A DNA stretch of 64,000 nt. It comes from Diplonema japonicum. Its lineage: Eukaryota > Euglenozoa > Diplonemea > Diplonemida > Diplonemidae. Both the position numbers and the translations under genes were made by a program. Within the stretch, counting starts at the first letter, position 1. Each line of letters starts with the position of its first letter. Positions 19,402 through 27,777 of this stretch are shown piece after piece. The notes beneath the pieces are model-generated. The model was not told the DNA's origin. It ran no database searches and was given only the letters and a program-made list of their open reading frames with translations. Location of the stretch: contig OZ025660.1 in NCBI GenBank assembly GCA_964019335.1, forward strand, positions 124,001 to 188,000. The letters are read 5' to 3'.

Positions 19402-20139
19402 CTACCAACGGGCAACAGGATAAGCCACAGTAAGAACGAGATTTGCCTCACCAGACTTCTTAATCAGCGTCGTGATCTCCGAGTCGGTGAACACAGGGAT
19501 GCTGTTCACGCTTAACACAGTCATGTTCCTGGCAACCCCTGCCAACTGTGAAGAGGAGCGGGGGACAACCCCAGCAACCCGCGTACCCTTCAAGATCAGC
19601 CCCACTGATGTGTTGGGCTTTCGTGAAATCTGGAGTGAGAACAAACAGGCAGGCTGTGCCATGGGTGGAACTTCCCGGTCTCGCTCATCAATGGTAGCTT
19701 GCATGTTGGCGAACTCCTCATTCGACACATGGAGGTTCCATCCGCATGCGGTGGCAAAGGCCACTTCTAGCCTGTTCAGCTCTTGCAGACAGACCCCTCC
19801 AACTGCCGCATAGGCCCTGTTTGAGAAGTACATGTCGTCTCGGTATTTCACAGCCATCACCAACGCAGCCAGGAGTATCCTGTGCACCGTGCTGCTGCAC
19901 ACAACAAGCTTGCTCCTTGCAATCAGAACCACCGCCCATGCATAACACTCCTTGCTGCACTTGATCTGGCTGTCCCACCACCGTACGTACTCCGCTAGTC
20001 CGATCTCGGGTACACTTGCCGAGCTGAAGACATCGCCACTGTCCATGGGGTCCACCACCATAAGACACTCCATGACACTCTCCACCCCCACACATGGGAC
20101 ACACGGAAACGGGGCACAAGGTGAAGGAGGCCCGCACAT
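19402..20139 (-). CDS. PHO80/cyclin-P-type cyclin fused to a PDZ domain
   Basis: This 245-aa protein has two parts. Residues about 45-145 are a PHO80-like cyclin box: IKCSKECYAWAVVLIARSK, VHRILLAALVMAVKYRDDMY, NRAYAAVGGVCLQELNRLEV and GWNLHVSNEEF match the conserved helices, including the K(F/Y)xDD and AxVGG...E(L/M)NRLE signatures. Such cyclins partner with PHO85-like or cell-cycle CDKs. Residues about 165-242 form a PDZ-like domain: VGLILKG as the carboxylate-binding loop, VAGVVPRSSSQLAG as the V-x-p-G-S-x-A-x-x-G core, VLSVNSIPV and LVLTVAYP. The fusion suggests a cyclin that docks its kinase onto C-terminal peptide ligands. Start choice among several early Met codons is uncertain. There is no intron, and the fusion is in one continuous frame. 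Confidence 0.85.
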   Translation of the reverse strand: MCGPPSPCAPFPCVPCVGVESVMECLMVVDPMDSGDVFSSASVPEIGLAEYVRWWDSQIKCSKECYAWAVVLIARSKLVVCSSTVHRILLAALVMAVKYRDDMYFSNRAYAAVGGVCLQELNRLEVAFATACGWNLHVSNEEFANMQATIDERDREVPPMAQPACLFSLQISRKPNTSVGLILKGTRVAGVVPRSSSQLAGVARNMTVLSVNSIPVFTDSEITTLIKKSGEANLVLTVAYPVARW

Positions 20140-20395
20140 TATTATTTTCTTTTTCTTTTTTCTTCTTTTCTGCCCTCCTTTTTTTTTTTTTCAATTTTTT
20201 AAAAAAAAAAAAAAAAAAAAACTATTCTAAAAAAAAAAAAAGGGGAATATTGAAAAAAAGAGGGGGCACAAAATCAAGGGGTCAAGGGTCAGGGGCAGGT
20301 GTAGAACACGTTGGTATCGTTTCTATAAAACAAAAAAAGAAATCGTTTTTTTTTTTTTTTTTTCCTTTTTTTTTTCTGTCACCTCCGCTTTCTCG

Positions 20396-21118
20396 TCACA
20401 TCTTGCTTGCTTGGAACAGGTTCTTGACCATGTCCTTGTTGAGCGGGTCGGAGGGCTTTCTCGTTGTGATGGCTGTCTTCCCGACGCGAAGGCCCTTGTA
20501 CACGGCTGGGCGGGAAGCAAGGACGGCCGCCCAGGCCTTAGTGCGGGGGTAGTCATCAAGAGACACTCCAAAACGCTTTGCAGGGACAACCCAAGGGTAC
20601 GAGGCCATGTCGGCTATAGTGTAATCTTCGTGAGCTATGTGCGCATGCTTGGCTAGCTGTGACTCGATAACAGAGAGCAGACGTTTGTACTCATTCCTAT
20701 ACCTGTTCAGGGAATATGTGGTGTCGGACTTTGTCAGATGAGGTGCGTAGTTTATGAAGTGAGAGAGCTGGCCAGCCATGGGGCCGAGCCCTCCCATCTG
20801 CCAGAACACCCATTGCATGACAAGGCTTTTTTCGTACTTGTCTTTTGGGATGAATTTGCCGGTTTTCTCAGCCAGGTGCTGCAGAATGGCACCGCTTTCA
20901 AATATGGTCAGTTCCTTGGCCTCGCCTGGAAAGGGCTCGTAGTCCACTAGGGCGGGCATCCTGCCGTTGGGGGACAGCTTCAGGAACTCTGGCGTTCGCT
21001 GGTCTCCTTTCATCAGATTCACCATTTTCAAATTGTATGGGATGTTCATCTCCTCGAGGGCTATAGATATCTTCCATCCGTTAGGTGTGGCTGCGTAGTA
21101 CAGGTCCATCGGACGCAT
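20396..21118 (-). CDS. Glutathione transferase, YfcG/Ure2-like (disulfide reductase class)
   Basis: This 240-aa protein has an N-terminal thioredoxin fold (DLYYAATPNGWKISIALEE, LSPNGRMPALVDY, LTIFESGAILQHLAEKTG) and a C-terminal helical domain (VMQWVFWQMGGLGPMAGQLS, DYTIADMASYPWV). The TPNG loop and the FESGAI...LAEKTG and QW(V/L)FWQ(M/V)GGLGPM stretches are hallmarks of the YfcG/Ure2p-like class. Bacterial members reduce disulfides with glutathione and lack the classic catalytic Tyr or Ser. It is cytosolic by sequence, with no targeting signal seen. The start is MRPMDLYY (21116-21118), with a second Met three codons on. The upstream open frame is poly-Phe/Lys and is rejected. Confidence 0.92.
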   Translation of the reverse strand: MRPMDLYYAATPNGWKISIALEEMNIPYNLKMVNLMKGDQRTPEFLKLSPNGRMPALVDYEPFPGEAKELTIFESGAILQHLAEKTGKFIPKDKYEKSLVMQWVFWQMGGLGPMAGQLSHFINYAPHLTKSDTTYSLNRYRNEYKRLLSVIESQLAKHAHIAHEDYTIADMASYPWVVPAKRFGVSLDDYPRTKAWAAVLASRPAVYKGLRVGKTAITTRKPSDPLNKDMVKNLFQASKM

Positions 21119-21954
21119 TGTGTGTGTGGTGTTTCTTTTTTCGTTTCTTTTTCTTTTTTTTTTCTTCCCCCAATAGAAGAATGAGAAGACAAATACAAAA
21201 AAAAAAAAAGGAAGAATCAACAGACCAAAATAAAATAAATAAAACTGAACAATTGAAAGGTCTTTTTTTTTTTCTTTTTTCTCCTCTCGCACGGGAAAAA
21301 AAAAAAAGAGAAAAAAAAAAAAGAAAAGAAAAGAAAAAAAAGATCCCATCATTATCTACAGTTCGGTCTCTCGACGATTTAAAAAAAAAAAGGGGGGGGA
21401 GGAAAAGGAATAACTTTCACTACTTTGTGCTTTTTCTTTTTGCATCCATTAAAGTAAAAAAAAATATCGGAGGTGGGGTGGATGGTAAAAGAGTAAACTT
21501 CTTTTTTTTTTTGCATACATCGAATGGGTGAAAAAGAGGAACTGACCGTTGTTTGTACGTGCCGGTAAAACCTGGAGAAGTTTGTAAACCCGAAACACGT
21601 TGCCCACGTTCTCGTTTTTGCTTTGACAAGTCAAAGACTTGTTTTGCAAAAAGAAATCGATCTATTTTTGCGGAGCGCTGGTTGGTGCCCGTCGTAAAAA
21701 AAAAAAAAAAAGAAGGAAGAAAAAAAAATCATTTTACTCGAATTTAATCTTCTTGTTCATTGCTTCCCGTGCAGATTGCTCCTGTTTTTTTTCTTTTTTT
21801 GCTGGAACAAGTAAACAAATTTTTGAAAAGAATTGTTATTGCAAAAAAGAGTAGAGGCAGCTTATCCGTCTACCCCTACTGTAGGTGAAAACGGCTTTGC
21901 ACAAACAATCAGCCGACTCTTTCTTCTTCTTCTTTTTTCTTTTTACTACATTAT
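21119..21954. other. Intergenic stretch with a dispersed repeat copy
   Basis: A- and T-run DNA with no gene. An R2 repeat copy lies at 21541-21660 and the minus-strand upstream region of the transferase is purine/T-run rich. Confidence 0.5.
21541..21660 (+). repeat. Dispersed hairpin repeat (family R2), copy 2
   Basis: It shares AAACCTGGAGAAGTTTGTAA with copy 1 at 721-840, and then CAAGTCAAAGACTTG (21626-21640), a perfect 6-bp stem with a 3-nt loop, followed by GTTTTGCAAAAAG. Block order and spacing match copy 1. Confidence 0.6.
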
Positions 21955-22092
21955 TCATACCAATTCGCCCTCATCCTCTTCCTCAGCGTTTTCTTTCGAA
22001 AGCCCTTTCAAGTATTCTATTCTCGCATCCCGTGCCTCCTCAGTGGTCCCGATATAAGGTACACATTTCCCTTTTTTTTTTTTTTTTTTTTG

Positions 22093-22129
<37 letters not shown>

Positions 22130-23510
22130 CATTTTGTTTATACGCAGTGGGCTTTGCATGCGTGAAGACTGTCTTCAGCACGGGAATGGAGAACACGAAG
22201 AAAGGGAACGCGAACAGCCCATAAAGCGTCTGCAGCCAGTACAGCGTGGCGGTAAACCGCCAGTTTGAAATAATACCCCCCTCCCTATCGGAGCTTGTAA
22301 TACGAGCCTTGCTGTTCGCATGCCCAAACATAGACACCAAACCGAGCACTAAACACAGCAAGAAGACCACCATATCATACAACAGCCACTTCATAGTCCG
22401 ATGGCCCAAGTAAGGGTACTCCGACTCCGTCTTCCTCCTGTTCATCCTCGCCTCAGTTGTAGATGCCATGTACACTCCTTCTTCCATCGCTTTGAAGCCT
22501 CTTCTTTCATGATCAGCTTTGAGCAAAGCATGGTATGAACCTTTCTTTTTGCTGCCTTTGAGCAGGTAGAAGGCTATCCACACAACAACCATATGGCACA
22601 TTAGAAGAATCAGCCCGATAGCTTCAGGCCTCGACGACCCCCACACAGCATCGCAATTGGGTGGAAGCTTCGTTATGCAGGAGAAGAATAGTGCAGACCC
22701 TATGATAACCTTTATGACACCCATTGTGATGAACTGCATGGATTTGAACGACAGAATGTACTGTAAAAGCTGGAACTCATCTTCCTTATCGATGATTAGA
22801 AAGACGAAGAACCACAGGACCTGGAGGAGACCAGGGACAGGGACGAGGCTGAGCAGTTTGAAAACGACAAAAACAGGATCGCGAAATGACTGCCACACTG
22901 TTTTGTCATATGGATACAGCCCGTACCGCAGCCGTGCGATTAGCGGTGCACAACACGTCACATCAGATTCGTTATCCTCTGTTTGGATTGGGGGGCGGAA
23001 CCGGCCGAGGACGATTTCAATAACCTCTTCTTTAGTATCAAACCAAAAGGCGTCGATGACCCTGTCGACGCAGTTTTGCAACACGCGAGGCATGTATTTG
23101 TCTTTTGCGGCTGATTTGATCTTTGGGAGGAGCTTGTCTAGACCGGTGTCGAGGAGCTCTTCTACCCGTTCGAGTGCCCAGAGGTGTAGTTTTTCTTTGA
23201 TTTCCTTGAACCAGGCTTCTAGTTCCTCGCGTTTCTCTTTCAGCCATTCCTCGGCCTCCCGTTTTGTTTTTTCAACCCATTCTTCGATGGCGGCGAGGAC
23301 CTCTTTCAACTCGGATTCTATCTTTGCAATGGCGTGTTTGCCCAGCTCCTCTGCTTGTGCTACGAGTTCTGTTTTCTTCTCCTTTACCCTCTCGCTGACA
23401 TCGTCGAAGTTTAGCTTTTCATCGATAGAGTCGACCTTGTCCTTGATGGCTGCTTTCCCTTTTTCGAGGAGGGAGCCAAGGGGCATGTCCTTTTGGGTTG
23501 CGGTGTGCAT
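21955..23510 (-). CDS. Multi-pass membrane protein with charged N-terminal helix, two exons
   Basis: The family is not recognised. Exon 1 is 23510-22130 and exon 2 is 22070-21955, giving 498 aa. Residues 1-125 are a highly charged amphipathic helix rich in E, K and W (for example ELEAWFKEIKEKLHLWALER), resembling lipid-surface or coiled-coil helices. A soluble part with two Cys (DVTCCAPL) follows. After it are about five to six hydrophobic segments: VFVVFKLLSLVPVPGLL, LWFFVFLII, GVIKVIIGSALFFSC, AIGLILLMCHMVVVWIAFYL, LLYDMVVFLLCLVLGLVSM and LQTLYGLFAFPFFVFSI. Exon 2 encodes an acidic cytosolic-type tail (GTTEEARDARIEYLKGLSKE, then EEEDEGELV). Without splicing the frame would read a T run and an A run as poly-Phe and poly-Lys. 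Start chosen at MHTATQKD. It could sit in an internal membrane. Confidence 0.7.
22071..22129 (-). other. Intron composed almost wholly of a T run followed by an A run
   Basis: The 59-nt intron begins GTA, continues with about 31 T, then AGAC, then 20 A and ends AG. The A and T runs could pair as one long hairpin that brings the splice sites together. Phase G|GG joins Asn-Gly to KCVPYIGTTEE. A 36-nt alternative ending at the internal TAG would keep the poly-Lys frame and lose the acidic tail. Confidence 0.55.
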
Positions 23511-23586
23511 TTGATATTGCAAAAAAAAATGGGGGGGGGAAAAAGAGAACATGATTTAAAAAAAAAAACTTTTTTTTCCCTTTTAT

Positions 23587-23859
23587 TTAACGTCGGGTCA
23601 GTACCTTCCTCGCCTTCCTCTTGACGCAGTCGAATGTGAGCAGGCCTATTTTGTTCCTGCTTCCCTCCCTCGCCACCCGTTTCTGCTCTTTCTTCTCCGC
23701 TTTCTTTTTCTGAAGCTGCTGTTTTACCGACTCCTCGACACTGTCCAGATTGAAAAGCAAGCTCCCGCAGTGCTCTAGGCGCCTGTCCTCCCTCACTACT
23801 GGTGCGTGTACCTTCTTCTTTTTTCTAGCTATGGCGGTTTTGTTCTGCGATCGCGTCAT
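23587..23859 (-). CDS. Small basic protein of unknown function (90 aa)
   Basis: The family is not recognised. The protein is 90 aa and very basic, with a lysine patch near the N-terminus (ARKKKKVHAP), a conserved-looking core (CGSLLFNLDSVEESVKQQLQ), a K/E-rich helix and a C-terminal GLLTFDCVKRKARKVLTRR. The composition is typical of nucleolar or ribosome-associated proteins, but that is inference only. Its ATG lies 5 nt after the stop codon of the 50-aa membrane protein upstream, and the intervening TCTAATCAAG resembles a branch point plus acceptor. Codon use is balanced and unlike the flanking A/T runs, which supports a real gene. Confidence 0.6.
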   Translation of the reverse strand: MTRSQNKTAIARKKKKVHAPVVREDRRLEHCGSLLFNLDSVEESVKQQLQKKKAEKKEQKRVAREGSRNKIGLLTFDCVKRKARKVLTRR

Positions 23860-23864
23860 CTTGA

Positions 23865-24017
23865 TTAGAGATTCTTCTTTGCCTGTGGTGATGTTGTGAC
23901 CTTCTTCTTTGACCCAAACAGGGCTTTACTAAGCAGATGCCACACAACTGCAGGCACAAGCACCACAAAGGCGATGCTTGCTACGACATCGCTGAAGCTT
24001 ACAACATGCACCCCCAT
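23865..24017 (-). CDS. 50-aa single-pass membrane protein
   Basis: An ATG at 24015-24017 opens a 50-codon frame with one strong hydrophobic helix (VVASIAFVVLVPAVVWHLL, about residues 11-29), followed by SKALFGSKKKV and a basic tail. This is the layout of small tail- or signal-anchored proteins of internal membranes. The frame is free of homopolymer-coded residues. The stop codon (23865-23867) is 5 nt before the next gene's ATG, so the two could share a transcript. It is too short for family assignment; a small translocase or oligosaccharyltransferase-type subunit is one possibility. Confidence 0.55.
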   Translation of the reverse strand: MGVHVVSFSDVVASIAFVVLVPAVVWHLLSKALFGSKKKVTTSPQAKKNL

Positions 24018-24179
24018 TTTTCTTTTTCCCTCCCGCTTCCCTTTTCTTTTTCTCTTGCTTCACAAACAAAAAAAAATTTCAGGGGAAAAAAAAAAAAAAG
24101 AAAATTTCTTTTTTTTTTCTTTTGTGGTGAATGTGGGATAATAAAACAAAAAAACAAAAAACGTTGTTTTTTTTTCCCT

Positions 24180-25199
24180 CTATTTCTTCGATTTCTTAGT
24201 TTTCTTCTTCGCTTTCTTCGGCTTGCTCTTTTCCTCTTCTTCATCTTCGGTGACCCAGTCCTCCTCGTTAGTGTCGCAGGCGCCTAGGTAGAGCTTCAAC
24301 GCATTAGGGATGATGGAGTCCTTGAAGGTCTTCCCTATGGCATGGTCCAGCTCGAGCAGTTCAGCGTCTTCTTGGTTGAGCGCATTGACACCCGGCTCAG
24401 GCGACGCCTCATGAACAATGGTGTCGAAGAAAATGAAAAAAGAGTCATCTGAATCTGGGGCAGTGCCAGCAGTCCACACGATGGGTGTCCCAGTAGAGCT
24501 GAGGATGGTCTCTGTCCCACTCCCGTCGTCGACCTGGGGAGACACCTCGTACACCTTCTCAAGGGTAAGGGTCTTCATGAAAGGGTTTTCAGCGAAATGC
24601 ATGGTTATGACAAACCCACTACCTGAACGTTTCTCCCCAGGGTCCTCTCCATTTAACATCTTCATTTTCTGCTCGAACGTAGGGTATGACGACGACTCCA
24701 CGTGCGTCAGGTAGGCTAAGAGCTTCTCGTCTTCCTTTGTGATGACCTCAGATGCTAGTGGGTCGCTCTTCAGGACTGTCAGCCAGAACTGTGGTACTTT
24801 CTCGACAAGCTTCCTCCGTTGTGCGTGGAGGGGTTCTAGTCTACGCTCGTTGTTTAGGTCAACAAGGCTTCTTCCTAAGATATGGTCTTTTGCAATGGTT
24901 AGCCGTTTCTCATCTAGAGCTTGTAGTGCACTTACCCTTGCCCTGACACCTGTTGGAAGTGATGCAATGAAATCTTTCGGGTTTATCAAGCTTTTCATTC
25001 CTTTTTCTAGGTCGTCCATGCCCATGTCCATGCCCATGTCCATTCCCATTCCTCCTGACATTAGGTTGGCCATCATCCCCAAGCCCATGCCCATTTCACC
25101 CATTGCGCCTATGTCCATGCCCCCCAACATTTGTTCGAGGATAGCTTCCTCGCTATTTGCTGCCTTTCCGCCACGACTTTTGTGCTTTCCCTTTTTCAT
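24180..25199 (-). CDS. Nucleosome assembly protein, NAP1/SET family
   Basis: This 339-aa histone chaperone has a typical NAP fold. A helical part with LEPLHAQRRKLVEKVPQFWL leads into VLKSDPLASEVITKEDEKLL, then the beta sheet (GFVITMHFAENPFM, LTLEKVYEVSP, IVWTAGTAP) and SFFIFFDTI. The C-terminus is an acidic patch followed by a Lys-rich tail (TEDEEEEKSKPKKAKKKTKK). NAP proteins shuttle and deposit H2A-H2B and other histones. An unusual insert near the N-terminus (residues about 26-62) is built of Met-Gly-Asp repeats (GMGMDMGMDMGMD). The start at 25197-25199 (MKKGKHKSRGGK) is preferred because the frame above is a T/A-run artefact. The double-histone-fold gene lies about 6.5 kb away, which may be coincidence. 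Confidence 0.9.
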   Translation of the reverse strand: MKKGKHKSRGGKAANSEEAILEQMLGGMDIGAMGEMGMGLGMMANLMSGGMGMDMGMDMGMDDLEKGMKSLINPKDFIASLPTGVRARVSALQALDEKRLTIAKDHILGRSLVDLNNERRLEPLHAQRRKLVEKVPQFWLTVLKSDPLASEVITKEDEKLLAYLTHVESSSYPTFEQKMKMLNGEDPGEKRSGSGFVITMHFAENPFMKTLTLEKVYEVSPQVDDGSGTETILSSTGTPIVWTAGTAPDSDDSFFIFFDTIVHEASPEPGVNALNQEDAELLELDHAIGKTFKDSIIPNALKLYLGACDTNEEDWVTEDEEEEKSKPKKAKKKTKKSKK

Positions 25200-25936
25200 T
25201 TTTTTTTTTTTTTTTTTTTTTTTGCTTTTCTTTTCTTTTGTTTGCAACGCCTCTCCCCCTCCGCACTTCCCCCTTTCCTTTTTCTTGTGTTGGTACTTAC
25301 CCAATTATTGTCATTTCTTTTCTCCTTTCCTTCATTTTCTTCGAGAAGCATCATACATATAAGAGTTTAGGGAGGTCCTTGAGAGACTCCTTTTTCTTTT
25401 TTTTTTATTCTCGAGAGGTACCGTACACATTGGGCAGTAGGAAGGATTTCGAAGTCGGGAGAGAGGGGGGAGGGGGGGGGGAGAAAATGAATCTTCTTTT
25501 CATTTCTTTTTCTTCTCCTTCTTCCCCTTGTCATGTTCTTTTTGTTGAAAAAAAAAAACTACACACTACCTTTTCTTTTCTTTCTTTCTTCTTCTTTCTT
25601 GTCTCCCGTTTCCCGTCAAGTACGACCTCATGGAAAATAAAATCTCAGGTGGGGGGGGGGGGGGGGGGTGAGGGGAGCATCTCTTGTGTTTTTGCTTCTC
25701 TTCTCGTGACAGAACAAGAGAAGAGAAAATCGATGGAGGGGTAAAGCGCCCCCCTTTTTCTTTTTCCAAGTTCTTCGGTCGGACATTAGAAACGAAGAAA
25801 AAAAGAAAAAAATAACCAACAACCCCCCTTTTTACTCCTTCTCTTTAACCTTCTCTCTTACTATATGGCACACTATATATGGGTTGGGGGCATATCCGTT
25901 TTCAAATTACTAACATCTTCACCTTTATTATTATTT
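25200..25936. other. Intergenic homopolymer-rich stretch
   Basis: Pyrimidine runs (25200-25340), a G18-type run near 25650-25668 and A/T runs. No gene is seen. Confidence 0.5.
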
Positions 25937-26863
25937 TTATTTTTCTTTGAAAGCAAAAAAAAAAAAAAAAAAAAAAAAAGAAAATATCAAACCTGTGAAC
26001 CATTGCATCCAAGTAGGTTTTTGCTTTGGCTGGTAATATCCGAGAGGAGAAGTAGATGCAGCGGGGGGGAGGGACTGGTTAGGTTGCTGAGGTGGGGAGG
26101 AAGGAGCGGCCGTTATGTTGTGATGGGAGAGGAGCTGCCGAAGCTGTTGGTTGTCGCATCTAAGCTCTGTGATGATGCCGTCCCGTACCTGAACATCCTT
26201 TAGGGCGGTGTTCAGACGGTACTTGAGGGTTTGTATCTGTTTTTGAAGCTGAGCGGTGTCATCCCCATCAACACTAGGAGGCCTGTCGCTCTGGTCCTTT
26301 TCCTCTTCGATCTTCTTTCCAACGACCCAAGCCCCTCGTTGCCCGTCAGGACATGTATGGTTGACATGTCTGCCCCAGTCTTCATTGCATCTTGTACAGA
26401 CCCTCTTGGTGTGCCGTGTCACGCACGAGATGTCACATGTTAACAGCTCCGCTTCGTCTTTCTGTTCCTCATCCTTCTGGGGCTCGTCAGGTGTGGGTGT
26501 GGGTGTTGAGGGTTTTCGTTCTCCTTCCTCATGTTCCACTTCTCGCAGGCACCAGTCAGAATGCAGCTCTTCAACCGTTTTCGTGAAATACACCATCGCC
26601 TCAAACACGCTCATGTCCCCCAGCTCTGTCCATGCAGACCACTTCGCCTTCTCCTTCGCGTCCCACCACGACGGCGATGGTTCGTTGTTCTTCCCGTTCT
26701 TCCCCTGCTGCTTCAGCGCGTACAGCAACAACCTCTGCTGCAATGACAGCACCGTCCCGTCGCTGTCCAAAGGCAGCTCTCTCTCTTGAAACCTCACACA
26801 GTACTCAAACTTCTCAGGGAAGCCCATCGTCAAGGCCCGCTCTTCCACCGCGGGCTGCCCCAT
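25937..26863 (-). CDS. Acyl-CoA-binding-domain protein with C-terminal hydrophobic tail
   Basis: This 308-aa protein starts with an acyl-CoA-binding domain (residues about 15-100): SLQQRLLLYALKQQGKNGKN, PSWWDAKEKAKWSAWTELGD and the closing helix EAMVYFTKTVEEL match the four-helix ACBP fold and its acyl-CoA contacts. A Cys/His cluster (LLTCDISCVTRHTKRVCTRC...HVNHTCP) may bind zinc. A coiled coil (TAQLQKQIQTLKYRLNTALK...) and a Pro/Gln linker follow. The last residues are a hydrophobic segment with a poly-Phe run encoded by a T tract. This may be a tail anchor, or the T tract may belong to a short terminal intron starting GTTTGA. The C-terminus is therefore uncertain. The start is MGQPAVEER, with an AACAAG 7 nt upstream. 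Confidence 0.82.
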   Translation of the reverse strand: MGQPAVEERALTMGFPEKFEYCVRFQERELPLDSDGTVLSLQQRLLLYALKQQGKNGKNNEPSPSWWDAKEKAKWSAWTELGDMSVFEAMVYFTKTVEELHSDWCLREVEHEEGERKPSTPTPTPDEPQKDEEQKDEAELLTCDISCVTRHTKRVCTRCNEDWGRHVNHTCPDGQRGAWVVGKKIEEEKDQSDRPPSVDGDDTAQLQKQIQTLKYRLNTALKDVQVRDGIITELRCDNQQLRQLLSHHNITAAPSSPPQQPNQSLPPAASTSPLGYYQPKQKPTWMQWFTGLIFSFFFFFFFFAFKEK

Positions 26864-26883
26864 TGCGCTCCTTGTTATTATTG

Positions 26884-26915
<32 letters not shown>

Positions 26916-26961
26916 CGTACAATGGAAGAAATGCTAAAAAATATATGTAAAAAGAAAAAGG

Positions 26962-27622
26962 TCAATATGATGTCTTTGCCTTTTTAACTGGCGGTTCCGG
27001 TGACACAACCGGGAAGGTGAAGCGCATCTGCTGGCCAACGAAGAGTTTCTGTTTTTCTTTTGTTTTTCTTTTCCCCCTTCTTTGCCAATACCTTCGGAAT
27101 AGGATCACCTGTTGTGGTGTCTCGCTGCGATTTCTTGGGAGCCTTGTTGAGGAGAAACCAACGGAGGGAGAAGTGGGGACGCCTCAGAGGGGTGTGTTTT
27201 ATCGCCTCAGCGACCTGGGGTGTGTGGACGAGAGAACCCAATGAGGAAGCGGGTATGTTAAGAGAGGGGGAAGGGGTAGGAACTGACACCGGACGGGAGG
27301 TGGTGTTCTGGCTTGCGGCAGGGAGGGTCTCCCTTTTCACCACGCGTACCCACATCCCGTCCACCACCTCTGAAGCATTCTTCGCCAAGGCTAAGTTTGT
27401 CTCCTTCCCAGATGAATACTGCAGCCACAGCTCCCCTGCGAACACACGGTCAAACACCACAACACCATACTGCCTAAATCCCACCAACACCCTAGCCACC
27501 TCCCCTGCAGGGATTCCACTCACACATACATACGGCTCACTAGAACCTTTCGCCTCTTCCCGTGGCTCGAACCCATGCCCGTACCCATACCCGTCCCCAC
27601 TGCCGAAGAAGCCTTGGCTCAT
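26962..27622 (-). CDS. Nucleoporin Nup35/Nup53-like, two exons
   Basis: Exon 1 is 27622-27092 and exon 2 is 27048-26962. A 43-nt intron (27049-27091, GTATTG...CAG, phase 0) separates them, giving 205 aa. Residues about 30-105 form the atypical RRM (MPPN) dimerisation domain of Nup35/Nup53: YVCVSGIPAGEVARVLVGFR, YGVVVFDRVFAGELWLQYSS, LALAKNASEVVDGMWVRVVK. Nup35 members anchor the inner ring of the nuclear pore to membrane and to Nup155/Nup93. Exon 2 restores KLFVGQQMRFTFPVV in place of an implausible frame. The N-terminal GFFGSGDGYGYGHGF resembles short FG/GY-rich stretches. Start chosen at MSQGFFGSG, 5 nt after CTCTTAG. Confidence 0.78.
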
Positions 27623-27777
27623 CCTTCCTAAGAGTGTGTTGACATATCTGGTGTCGTCCAAACATATAAAAAGCTTGATACGCAGCACTACTGACACTTA
27701 AGGTAAAGGGGGAAGGCCACCTTTTCTTTTTTTCTTTCTTCTTTTCTTTTTTATATTCAAAACTTAACTTTTCTTGG

